A stretch of DNA of 14,202 nucleotides from Deltaproteobacteria bacterium (GTDB lineage: Bacteria; Desulfobacterota; Desulfobacteria; Desulfobacterales; SURF-15): contig JAHEHB010000105.1 of assembly GCA_024644775.1 (NCBI GenBank), positions 1-14,202 of the forward strand, written 5' to 3'. The notes under the pieces are model-generated. The model was not told the origin of the DNA. It worked only from the letters and a program-made list of their open reading frames with translations, and did no database searches. This document shows, one piece after another, positions 6,889 to 12,726 of the stretch. The position numbers and the translations under genes are program-made. Numbering within the stretch: position 1 is the stretch's first letter; every line of letters begins with the position of its first letter.

Positions 6889-7341
6889 TCACCTCCCTTC
6901 ATCCGACAGTGTCCAAAGCTTATCTGCTATCAAAGATGCCGGTTCGGTATATAGCAGTTGATCATCCAGGGTTCCCGGACCCACGCCAAAGCCACCGTCC
7001 GGGGGAACACTTCCTTCCGGGATGCTCCGAATCGGAAACTTAAACCGTTTTATCGTTCCGCTTCTGAACTTAACGGTCCACATGATATCTTCGCTGCCTC
7101 TCATCGGCATAACACTGGCCCCCAATAGAGTGAAGTCCGCATACCCCCTGACCTCGATGGCTTGAGTCGGGCAAATTTTTACGCAATTGTAGCATTCCCA
7201 GCACATATCCGGCTCTGCGTTATAGGCCTTCATCCGTTCTTCATCGAGTACCATAAGATCGTTGGGACAGATGTACTCACAGGCCGTCTTGTCTCCGCCC
7301 TTGCATCCGTCACATTTTTCATCAATCACAAAACTGGGCAT
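6889..7341 (-). CDS. aprB: APS reductase beta subunit AprB
   Basis: A 150-residue ferredoxin-like electron-transfer subunit of APS reductase. Eight cysteines bind two [4Fe-4S] clusters: Cys10, 13, 21 and 25 with the family's insertion CKGGDKTAC, and Cys47, 50, 53 and 57 in CWECYNCVKICP. The C-terminal part from about residue 65 is the beta-structured tail that wraps around AprA. Length and motifs are normal, so unlike its partner this subunit looks intact. A near-perfect AAAGGAGGT precedes the ATG at 7341. aprA starts three bases after its stop, so the two are translationally coupled, and a NifX/NifB-like gene lies 39 bases upstream. Confidence 0.95.
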   Translation of the reverse strand: MPSFVIDEKCDGCKGGDKTACEYICPNDLMVLDEERMKAYNAEPDMCWECYNCVKICPTQAIEVRGYADFTLLGASVMPMRGSEDIMWTVKFRSGTIKRFKFPIRSIPEGSVPPDGGFGVGPGTLDDQLLYTEPASLIADKLWTLSDEGR

Positions 7342-7380
7342 TGTTTACCTCCTTTCATAGATGGCATAAAGTTTTCTGAT

Positions 7381-7785
7381 TCAAAATGTCTGCAGATCTC
7401 GTCGAGGTGTATCCTTTTTCGTTTTTCTTTTGTGAGTCGAGTTACTTAAAGTCGATCCAGGCATATGAAACACCGGATCATCAAGGCGCCCATCGATAAA
7501 AGCAGCGATCACTTCATCCACCGCTCCGACAACACCACTGATTATCTTGATGCTTTCACGGGAAAACATATCGTAAAACGCTTCACTGATTCCCCCACAA
7601 ATAACAATCGTGATACCCACCCGATGCAACAATTCGACACGTTCATTTAGGGAAAAGTCACCGAGAAAAATTTCTCTTTTTTCGATAATCTGATTCTTAT
7701 TAACAGAAATAAACAGGGCACTTTTGCAAGCGTCGAAAACAGGCGATACCCGGGACCGAAATATGGGAATAACTAACTTTACCAT
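7381..7785 (-). CDS. NifX/NifB-like iron-molybdenum-cofactor-family protein
   Basis: A 134-residue protein of the dinitrogenase iron-molybdenum cofactor biosynthesis family (NifX/NafY/NifB C-terminal fold). The pattern is VKLVIPIFRSRVSPVFDAC at the start, ICGGIS (62-67), IISGVVGAVDEVIAAFIDG (81-99) and VFHMPG (105-110), then a basic tail. Such proteins bind Fe-S or Fe-Mo clusters in transit; outside nitrogen fixers they are common in anaerobes with unknown targets. No good ribosome binding site is seen before the ATG at 7785. It precedes aprB by 39 bases on the same strand, which suggests one transcript, an unusual neighbour for aprBA. A sigma-54-like promoter lies about 90 bases upstream. 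Confidence 0.85.
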   Translation of the reverse strand: MVKLVIPIFRSRVSPVFDACKSALFISVNKNQIIEKREIFLGDFSLNERVELLHRVGITIVICGGISEAFYDMFSRESIKIISGVVGAVDEVIAAFIDGRLDDPVFHMPGSTLSNSTHKRKTKKDTPRRDLQTF

Positions 7786-7870
7786 TAAAGAAAAACCGGG
7801 TCTTTTGCATGGAGGTCTGAAATCTATTTATACTATCATCAGAGTAAAAGTGGCCTTTATAATTTTATAA

Positions 7871-7886
7871 AGCAAAAACGCTACCA
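7871..7886 (-). promoter_or_regulatory. sigma-54-type promoter upstream of the NifX-aprBA unit
   Basis: The minus strand reads TGGTAGCGTTTTTGCT: TGG at -24, exact GG-N10-GC spacing and a perfect TTGCT at -12. The predicted start of transcription is near 7860, about 75 bases before the NifX-like start. No better promoter was seen in the 290-base gap. Confidence 0.45.
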
Positions 7887-7969
7887 TCGGATTAACTTTT
7901 CGGATTAAAAACTTAACTATCTGAGAATCCTAAAATTTATTGAATCAAGCCCAGCGTTATTTAAGTATC

Positions 7970-8022
7970 GGAACCAGTAGATCGGGAACAATTTGAACCA
8001 TTGGGGTCGGTGATATGGGAAC
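7970..8022 (-). mobile_element. possible remnant of an IS21-type element end
   Basis: The minus strand contains spaced copies of a GTTCC motif: GTTCCCATATCACCG (8022-8008), GGTTC near 7994-7999, GTTCCCGAT (7989-7981) and GGTTCCGATAC (7975-7965). Ends of IS21-family elements carry repeated GTTCCGATNTCACCG-like units, which is the basis of this call. No transposase gene is present, so at most a terminal fragment remains. The rest of the 7786-8075 gap shows nothing else apart from the sigma-54-like site. Confidence 0.3.
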
Positions 8023-8075
8023 AAAGTGAAGCATCGTATTTTATCGTAATTTTGACACTAATAAACTTAGAAAGT

Positions 8076-8306
8076 TCAATCTTCAAGCTTTTTCAACACA
8101 GCAAAGGTACCAAGGTTCGGATAAAACTGCCCTTGAAGGGCTAATGATATCAAGCCTTTCTCTTCGGATACAACGTTGACCAATGCATCACTTACCTGGC
8201 TTATACCAATGGATGCGCGCTGTCGTGTCCCTAAGCGGAGTGCTTCCAACTCCGAATCGTAAGGCGATAGGGGAAGTACGCAGCCGCACACCAGTTGCGA
8301 ACCCAC
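8076..8306 (-). pseudogene. diadenylate cyclase (DisA_N/DAC) domain remnant
   Basis: The 76 residues match the C-terminal half of a DAC domain, which makes c-di-AMP from two ATP: CGCVLPLS, LGTRQRASIGISQVSDALV and VVSEEKGLISLA follow in the family's order. The N-terminal half with the catalytic DGA motif is absent, and the RHR motif has become RQR. No ribosome binding site precedes the GTG at 8306, and an in-frame stop lies about 20 bases upstream, so the 5' part was removed rather than just missed. It begins right behind the small Cys-motif gene. It is very unlikely to make c-di-AMP; a non-catalytic small protein cannot be excluded. Confidence 0.65.
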
Positions 8307-8324
8307 TGTTTTAAGCTGTTTATC

Positions 8325-8552
8325 TCATGCCGCTTTGGCCCAGCTATTCTTTGACATTTTTAAACCATCCCCGGCCTTCTGCCTTTCTTCCATCTCATCG
8401 AGCCATTGGTCAAAAGCGCAATGCCAGCATTGATAATTGTGGATACAGGTTTTGACTATCCGTATTCGGCCGCTACCTGTATGCAAGCAAAGACGAAAAG
8501 GCTTATGACGCCCCAACTCCATTCCTTCAGTTCGGATCATCGCTCTTTTCAT
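8325..8552 (-). CDS. small protein with NYxCxxCxFDxWL cysteine motif
   Basis: A 75-residue basic protein whose centre reads CIHNYQCWHCAFDQWLDEM (Cys36, Cys42, Cys45), with another cysteine at 22. The CxxNYxCxxCxFD pattern also occurs as a segment in some glycine-cleavage-H-like and regulatory proteins of deltaproteobacteria, which suggests a small metal-binding or docking module. The function is unknown. AAAGGAGGT seven bases before the ATG is near ideal, and a good sigma-54-like promoter lies 30 bases upstream, so the gene is probably expressed. The diadenylate-cyclase remnant follows it. Confidence 0.75.
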   Translation of the reverse strand: MKRAMIRTEGMELGRHKPFRLCLHTGSGRIRIVKTCIHNYQCWHCAFDQWLDEMEERQKAGDGLKMSKNSWAKAA

Positions 8553-8582
8553 TTTAACTACCTCCTTTCTAACTTGGGATGA

Positions 8583-8598
8583 TGCATCATGGATGCCA
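8583..8598 (-). promoter_or_regulatory. sigma-54-type promoter for the small Cys-motif gene
   Basis: The minus strand reads TGGCATCCATGATGCA: TGGCA at -24, exact GG-N10-GC spacing and TGCA at -12. Transcription would start near 8572, about 20 bases before the ATG at 8552, leaving room for the strong ribosome binding site. Confidence 0.55.
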
Positions 8599-8784
8599 CT
8601 CCCCTACGCTCATTTCTGCTTATTTATAGTGCAACGAAGATGCCAGAAAAAAATTGAAGACTTCCATAGGCTTATGCTATTGATTTTATTAAAATTTTTT
8701 ATAATAATTTATATGTCCGCGATGGAAGCGGTGAAACAGGGAAAAATTGATGTGAATAGATTGGCTACACTTTGGAGGAACATA

Positions 8785-8919
8785 ATGAAAGGCCATACAA
8801 ATAATGACGTAAAATCAGCCTATTATCGAATTGTCGCATTTGGCTACACCTGTTGTAGCTGTTGTATACTTCTTTTCTACATTTTCTCCTGTGCGATTGA
8901 ATGCCGGGGACTAAGGTAA
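8785..8919 (+). CDS. possible 44-residue Cys-rich membrane peptide
   Basis: The ATG at 8785 is preceded by GGAGG at an ideal distance of seven bases, and the frame ends just before a hairpin at 8921. The peptide has a hydrophilic head, then a hydrophobic stretch with paired cysteines (TCCSCCILLFYIFSC), which could be one membrane helix. The frame is also open upstream to 8593 but without a usable ribosome binding site. I recognise no family, and the main support is the ribosome binding site, so this is tentative. It is convergent with the peroxiredoxin gene. Confidence 0.33.
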   Translation: MKGHTNNDVKSAYYRIVAFGYTCCSCCILLFYIFSCAIECRGLR

Positions 8920-8920
8920 A

Positions 8921-8945
8921 CGGGACCGGCCAGTTGCTGGCCCCG
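8921..8945. terminator. GC-rich hairpin between convergent genes
   Basis: GGCCAG (8928-8933), a 3-base loop and CTGGCC (8937-8942) form a perfect stem that CGGG/CCCG pairing can extend. On the minus strand it is followed by CCCGTTT, only a short T-run. It lies about 85 bases past the peroxiredoxin stop and directly after the small plus-strand frame, so it may serve both. Confidence 0.4.
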
Positions 8946-9026
8946 CTATGCCAAGGGAACGGTCTGAATTTTATTGCAGTCCTTGGACGGTTAATTACAC
9001 CCCGATCGTGAAAGGCAATAGATATC

Positions 9027-9446
9027 TTAATCGAAAGCCATACTGGTCTTCCAAGCCTCCCAGACTTTGCCGACAAGATCCGGACCCGGCTTGAGAGTGA
9101 CTTTACCCGGCTTCCATCCGGAGGGGGTCGCCTCCTTGCCTTTGGTTTCCCTGACCAAATATTTTTCGGCAACTGCCGAAAGCTCCGTGGCTCATACAAA
9201 GGTGAAATCACCCGGGTAAAAACAGAGCAGTACCCATTTACCCAAATATTCAGAGAGTTTTGTCGAAATAAACTTTCCCTTTTGATAACCGGGTGCTGCA
9301 AAATCCGGCGCTTTTTTAGCCACATGGATCATCGCTAAGACCTCCTTTTTAAACGTTGCTTTTTCTTCCGTAGTTTCTTCTTCTGTGCTTTCGCCGACAG
9401 GACCACCGGTCGGGCGTGCACAGCCGACCGCCATCTCTTCGCTCAT
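9027..9446 (-). CDS. selenocysteine-type peroxiredoxin with internal deletion
   Basis: An AhpC/Prx-type peroxiredoxin. The frame from the ATG at 9446 (AAAGGAGC upstream) runs through an N-terminal extension, [14 protein letters not shown] (46-59) and [10 protein letters not shown] (75-84), meets TGA at 9194-9192, and continues in frame as [11 protein letters not shown]. Cys-type relatives read FVCPTEL or FVCATEL, so the TGA sits exactly on the peroxidatic cysteine and is read here as Sec85; a SECIS-like hairpin follows. From Tyr96 the chain jumps to [19 protein letters not shown], the family's C-terminal end, so about 100 core residues are missing although the frame is kept. The usual resolving VCP is ATP. 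Total length is 139 residues, against about 200 or more expected. The deleted form can hardly fold as a normal peroxiredoxin. It follows a small membrane-protein gene after 12 bases. Confidence 0.83.
9164..9194 (-). other. UGA codon and bacterial SECIS-like hairpin
   Basis: Ten bases after the TGA (9194-9192) comes a perfect stem TTTCGGC (9181-9175) / GCCGAAA (9170-9164) with loop AGTT; an A-T pair can close it further, leaving a GT loop. The loop starts 17 bases past the TGA, inside the roughly 16-37 base range known for bacterial SECIS elements, and has a G in its first two positions as the known model needs. selA, selB and selC are not in this window. Confidence 0.7.
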
Positions 9447-9458
9447 AAGTAGCTCCTT

Positions 9459-9722
9459 TCATTGAATATGGGGGTTAGATGATACGGGCTGCAAAAAGCC
9501 CGTCGACAAAGTATACAGCTTCTTTTTCTCAAACACAAAAGATATGAATAATAGAAGTGCTGTAATAAAGAACGATAAAAACCCAATGATTGATTCCCAA
9601 TATTCGTGGAAGGGTAATTCTCCGTAATTGATCTGGGCGTTTTTTTCACCGCTCTCCGTTAACTTCAGCCCGAATGTAATTCCGAAAATACCTGAGATGA
9701 AAATGTATTTCCAGACTTTCAT
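9459..9722 (-). CDS. small two-helix membrane protein
   Basis: An 87-residue protein with two likely membrane helices (about residues 4-20 and 45-65), joined by a polar loop rich in Glu, Asn and Tyr and followed by a KKK turn and a conserved-looking tail. I do not recognise a named family. The ATG at 9722 has only GATAGG immediately upstream, so the ribosome binding site is poor. The stop overlaps the region of the peroxiredoxin's ribosome binding site and the genes are 12 bases apart, so they are probably co-transcribed. That may place it in an oxidative-stress or membrane redox setting, but this is only context. Confidence 0.68.
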   Translation of the reverse strand: MKVWKYIFISGIFGITFGLKLTESGEKNAQINYGELPFHEYWESIIGFLSFFITALLLFISFVFEKKKLYTLSTGFLQPVSSNPHIQ

Positions 9723-10077
9723 CCTATCGGGCTTTGGGTATAATCGGCCGGATTTGACAATCGATTCGCAATTTTACTGGCATGGAAATTGAAAATTAAG
9801 ACGATCACATCATTGAATCTAAGCAATCAAAGAACCGTCACCAAGCCGTTACCGGGCGTTACCAAAAACGTAAAGTAACTTCACGGCGTTTCCTGAATAT
9901 TTTTGTTTTTTTCGCCCGATTGATAAATCCTAAACAAATAAATACTATTTAAACAATAGGTTATAATTTTTGAGTAAAAATTTTCCACACCGGAGGCTGT
10001 TGGCATAAGGATTGAATTAAAAGGTTGTATGGTTTGATCGGCACGCGTTTAATGTAAATCGGGGGCGAGGAGCAGGG
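9723..10077. other. divergent intergenic region
   Basis: 355 bases between the divergent membrane-protein gene and the small plus-strand frame at 10078. I see no coding frame. Two plus-strand segments share the pattern TGGCAT-N5-TTGAA: 9778-9793 and 10001-10016. Each resembles a sigma-54 promoter but has GA in place of the -12 GC. Confidence 0.45.
10001..10016 (+). promoter_or_regulatory. imperfect sigma-54-like promoter
   Basis: TGGCATAAGGATTGAA has a full TGGCA at -24 and TTG at -12, but the key GC of the -12 element is GA. It is about 60 bases upstream of the small frame at 10078 and would serve the ABM-domain gene. Weak support. Confidence 0.28.
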
Positions 10078-10161
10078 ATGATGGAAAAGCTGACCATGTG
10101 TACGATTTATGAAAGGCTCACCGACAACGCCTGCCAGGTGCGCCTTGAGAGTAAAGAATGA
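10078..10161 (+). CDS. 27-residue ORF coupled to the ABM gene
   Basis: A short frame starting at ATG-ATG with GAGGAG five to eight bases upstream. It encodes 27 residues including CTIYERLTDNACQVRLESKE, and its TGA overlaps the start of the AAAGGAG used by the next gene. It could be a leader or coupling peptide, or the surviving start of a larger gene; I recognise no family. Confidence 0.33.
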   Translation: MMEKLTMCTIYERLTDNACQVRLESKE

Positions 10162-10173
10162 AAGGAGATCTCG

Positions 10174-10509
10174 ATGGCTGTTGAGGTATTAATCAAGCGA
10201 AAATTTATTAAAGAAAAGGCTGACGAATTAGCGCCGCTCATCGTAAAATTACGATCTTTGGCCACCATGCAACCCGGATATATCTCCGGTGAAACCTTAC
10301 GTCGCATCGACCAGCCCGAGGAAAACGAGTATCTTGTCAGAAGCACCTGGCGGTCTGTTGAAGAGTGGCGAAAATGGCTTGACGGCGAAGAAAGAACGGT
10401 CATTCAAAAAGAGATGGATACGCTGCTCGAAGAAAAAACCGAATACCGGGTTTATGAGCCGCTGGTTAGCGGTATCGGAATGATGAATAGCAACGATAGC
10501 AGTCGGTAA
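10174..10509 (+). CDS. antibiotic biosynthesis monooxygenase (ABM) domain protein
   Basis: A 111-residue protein with the small ferredoxin-like ABM fold: VEVLIKRKFIKEKADELAPLI (start), MQPGYISGETLRR (about 32-44), EYLVRSTWRSVEEWRKWLDGEER (about 52-74) and a closing beta strand ending VYEPLV. Relatives act as small-molecule monooxygenases, haem-degrading enzymes or simply dimeric stress proteins; no catalytic residue here allows a choice. AAAGGAG with seven bases spacing supports the ATG at 10174. The tail after VYEPLV (residues 98-111) is low in complexity and runs into an OsmC remnant, so the 3' end may have been altered. Confidence 0.83.
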   Translation: MAVEVLIKRKFIKEKADELAPLIVKLRSLATMQPGYISGETLRRIDQPEENEYLVRSTWRSVEEWRKWLDGEERTVIQKEMDTLLEEKTEYRVYEPLVSGIGMMNSNDSSR

Positions 10510-10672
10510 ATCACATCTGGTTGAGACGGTTCGCATCCATATGGATCTGCCCCGGTGATTTCCGAGAAAATATAAATCGGCCGTCGTTCGGACCGCAGAG
10601 CTTTGCACGGTTAAAAGAAGCCTCGCCGATCCCCCGCGATTTGAGGTGATTGCCGATATTCAAAAAAAATAA
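10505..10672 (+). pseudogene. C-terminal remnant of an OsmC-family gene
   Basis: One frame, ending at the TAA at 10670-10672, reads GKSHLVETVRIHMDLPR, then TGA (10556-10558), then FPRKYKSAVVRTAELCTVKR and SLADPPRFEVIADIQ. This matches the end of OsmC-type peroxidases or thiol-reactive proteins, including the conserved cysteine in LCTVKR. The N-terminal two thirds are missing, there is no start codon with a ribosome binding site, and the TGA interrupts the frame. Peptide match is from memory, so the family call is moderate; that the frame is a protein remnant is better supported. Confidence 0.58.
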
Positions 10673-10717
10673 TCAGGCTTGCGATCCCGGCGGGTTATAC
10701 CCGAAGGGAATAGCGTG

Positions 10718-12073
10718 ATGCATATTGTGACAACGCATAAAGGAGCCGATTTTGACGCGCTGGCATCAGTGGTTGCAGCTAATCTGTTATACCCCGATGC
10801 GGTGGCAGTCCTGCCGGCAACTCTTAATTCCAATGTCCGGGCCTTTTTATCGCTTCACAAGGGTCTGTTTGATTTCTGTACGCCCGATAAAATAAACCTG
10901 GATAAAGTCGACAAGTTGACGGTGGTGGATACAAACCGATGGGACCGTCTGGATCGGATGGATCCGCTCAGAGAAAAGCGCGGACTTAAAATTATCCTTT
11001 TTGACCACCATGGAAATCCAGGAAATATTGACCCTGCTTGGCAATGCATCCAAGAGATGGGCGCCAATATTACCTTGATGTTGCGGTATCTGAAACTTCG
11101 GAAACGGCCGATGACGCCCATACAGGCCAGCCTATTTCTGGCCGGACTCTATGAGGATACGGGAAATCTAACCTTTCCCTCCACAAAAGCCGAAGATGCC
11201 CATGCCGCGGGTTGCCTGCTGGAAAACGAGGCCGATCTGAACATTCTAAATGCTTTTATCAGCCCCGTTTACGGTCGAAAACAAAAAAACGTGTTGTTCC
11301 GCATGCTCCAGAACGCCGAAAGAACCCTGCTGGGCGGTTATACGGTGAGCATCAACCGGATGAGGGTGTGCGGATACGTTAGCAATCTCGCCGTAGTGGT
11401 GCAGATGTACCGCCAGATATTGAATGTGGATGCGGCTTTTGGCGTATTTTCTCTGGATGGGGACCGAAATCTGGTGATCGGTCGGAGCATAACAGACGGA
11501 ATCAATGTCGCATCGATCATGCGGCACATGGGAGGCGGCGGCCATCCCGGCGCCGGTTCCGCTATGCTGAAATCAAGTATTCCAGCTTCCATAGAGGAAT
11601 GGATTCGTGTTCTGATCGGTGAAACACATCAATCTTCCACACAAATTCAGGATTTGATGTCTTATCCAGTGCTGACGCTTCCTCCTGATATGACCATGCA
11701 CCGGGCAGGAAGCCTGTTGCGAAAAAGAGGGTATCACGGCGCCCCGGTGGCTGAGAACGGAAAATTGGTCGGTATCCTCTCCGTAAGAGATTTTGATAAA
11801 ATAAAGGGAAAAAACCAGTTGAGACGACCGGTCAAAGCGTTCATGAAAACCGATGTCGTGACAATCTCTAAAAACGACAGCCCCTGGCATGCAGCGCACC
11901 TGATGGTCAAAAAGGACATTGGGCGCCTGCCGGTGGTTGACAACGGGAGAGTTGTGGGGATTTTCAGCCGTTCGGACGCTGTGGCCGATTTCTACGGCAT
12001 GTGCCCCATCGGCAGAAAGCTCTCCTCCGGCTGCAGCCACAATGAAACAACCTTAACACCATCGGGTCTCTGA
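10718..12073 (+). CDS. DHH-family phosphoesterase with two CBS domains
   Basis: A 451-residue protein. The DHH half shows HKGADFDALAS (His7, Asp11, Asp13), DTNRWDRLD with Asp71, DHHGN (97-101), YEDTG (Asp147) and the DHHA1 block GGGGHPG (272-278), all needed for a Mn-dependent phosphoesterase of the RecJ/NrnA/GdpP type. Two CBS domains follow (about 310-360 and 372-425), which usually bind adenosine nucleotides. In many deltaproteobacteria the same DHH-CBS head is fused to a tRNA nucleotidyltransferase (PolyA_pol) domain; here the chain ends after the second CBS, with a short cysteine-containing tail. Candidate substrates are short RNAs or cyclic dinucleotides. The start is ATG 10718, eight bases after AAGGGA; a TTG at 10679 is less likely. 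It appears full length for this form. Confidence 0.92.
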   Translation: MHIVTTHKGADFDALASVVAANLLYPDAVAVLPATLNSNVRAFLSLHKGLFDFCTPDKINLDKVDKLTVVDTNRWDRLDRMDPLREKRGLKIILFDHHGNPGNIDPAWQCIQEMGANITLMLRYLKLRKRPMTPIQASLFLAGLYEDTGNLTFPSTKAEDAHAAGCLLENEADLNILNAFISPVYGRKQKNVLFRMLQNAERTLLGGYTVSINRMRVCGYVSNLAVVVQMYRQILNVDAAFGVFSLDGDRNLVIGRSITDGINVASIMRHMGGGGHPGAGSAMLKSSIPASIEEWIRVLIGETHQSSTQIQDLMSYPVLTLPPDMTMHRAGSLLRKRGYHGAPVAENGKLVGILSVRDFDKIKGKNQLRRPVKAFMKTDVVTISKNDSPWHAAHLMVKKDIGRLPVVDNGRVVGIFSRSDAVADFYGMCPIGRKLSSGCSHNETTLTPSGL

Positions 12074-12084
12074 AAATTGCCGAT

Positions 12085-12714
12085 TCACCTTCTGGCCCTA
12101 ACCACAATAAACGCGCCTTCACCGTAGCCGGATTTAATCGACTCGGTCGGTGTAACTTCGGATAAGTTCCGAAAAATGGTTTGTTGAAAAACAAAATCCC
12201 GGAAACCGGTCTGTTTCATCGCTTCTATAATTTCATCGACAGTGTAAAATAAGGCATCTTTATAGAAAACATTTTCATTTTGGTGCGTTAAATAGATTTG
12301 TCCTAAAGAGCTTGTGCGATTGACAAAACCCACGATGAGAAAACCTTTCTTTTTTAGCACACGATAGCATTCCTTGAAAGCCCGATCAACGTCGTCCAAA
12401 AAGCAGACCGTGGTGACCATGAGAACAAAATCAAAACGGTCGTCTTCCAGCGGCAGCGCCTCAGCCACACCGCCGACCACATGGATACCATGCTGCCGGG
12501 TGATTTTTGCCATCTGAAGGGATGGTTCCACACCCAAAAGAATTCCAAGAGGCGCCGCAAACCGACCGGTGCCTACCCCGACTTCAATTCCGTACCCGCC
12601 CTTTGGAACCAGTGATCGAACAACCTTTAATTCAGCGGCGTAAACAAAAGGGTATTTTCTAAACCACGCTTCGTACCGATGAACATAGGTTTCAAAAGGC
12701 GCTATTTTCGGCAT
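12085..12714 (-). CDS. class I SAM-dependent methyltransferase
   Basis: A 209-residue Methyltransf_11-type enzyme. Motif I, GIEVGVGTGRFA (42-53), binds S-adenosylmethionine; GVEPS (61-65) is the acidic strand-2 end; EALPLEDDRFDFVLMV (85-100) and the RVLKKKGFLIVGF segment (118-130) are the other Rossmann motifs. The substrate is not evident; the short N-terminal helix and C-terminal YGEGAF segment are the variable parts. It is the last gene of the thioredoxin-DUF1638 unit, 12 bases behind DUF1638, and converges with the DHH-CBS gene with only 11 bases between their stops. The ribosome binding site is only moderate (GATGGTG). Confidence 0.9.
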   Translation of the reverse strand: MPKIAPFETYVHRYEAWFRKYPFVYAAELKVVRSLVPKGGYGIEVGVGTGRFAAPLGILLGVEPSLQMAKITRQHGIHVVGGVAEALPLEDDRFDFVLMVTTVCFLDDVDRAFKECYRVLKKKGFLIVGFVNRTSSLGQIYLTHQNENVFYKDALFYTVDEIIEAMKQTGFRDFVFQQTIFRNLSEVTPTESIKSGYGEGAFIVVRARR

Positions 12715-12726
12715 TTTTAAGCACCA

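Noticed and set aside
8765..9325. 186-codon minus-strand frame covering the peroxiredoxin
   Set aside because: It is out of frame with the recognisable peroxiredoxin residues, Arg/Pro-rich and lacks any family motif; the real coding frame is the one interrupted by TGA.
10556..10558. TGA in the OsmC remnant as a second selenocysteine codon
   Set aside because: It falls at a non-cysteine position before FPRKY, the gene already lacks its N-terminus, and I see no good hairpin after it. A mutation or base error is simpler.
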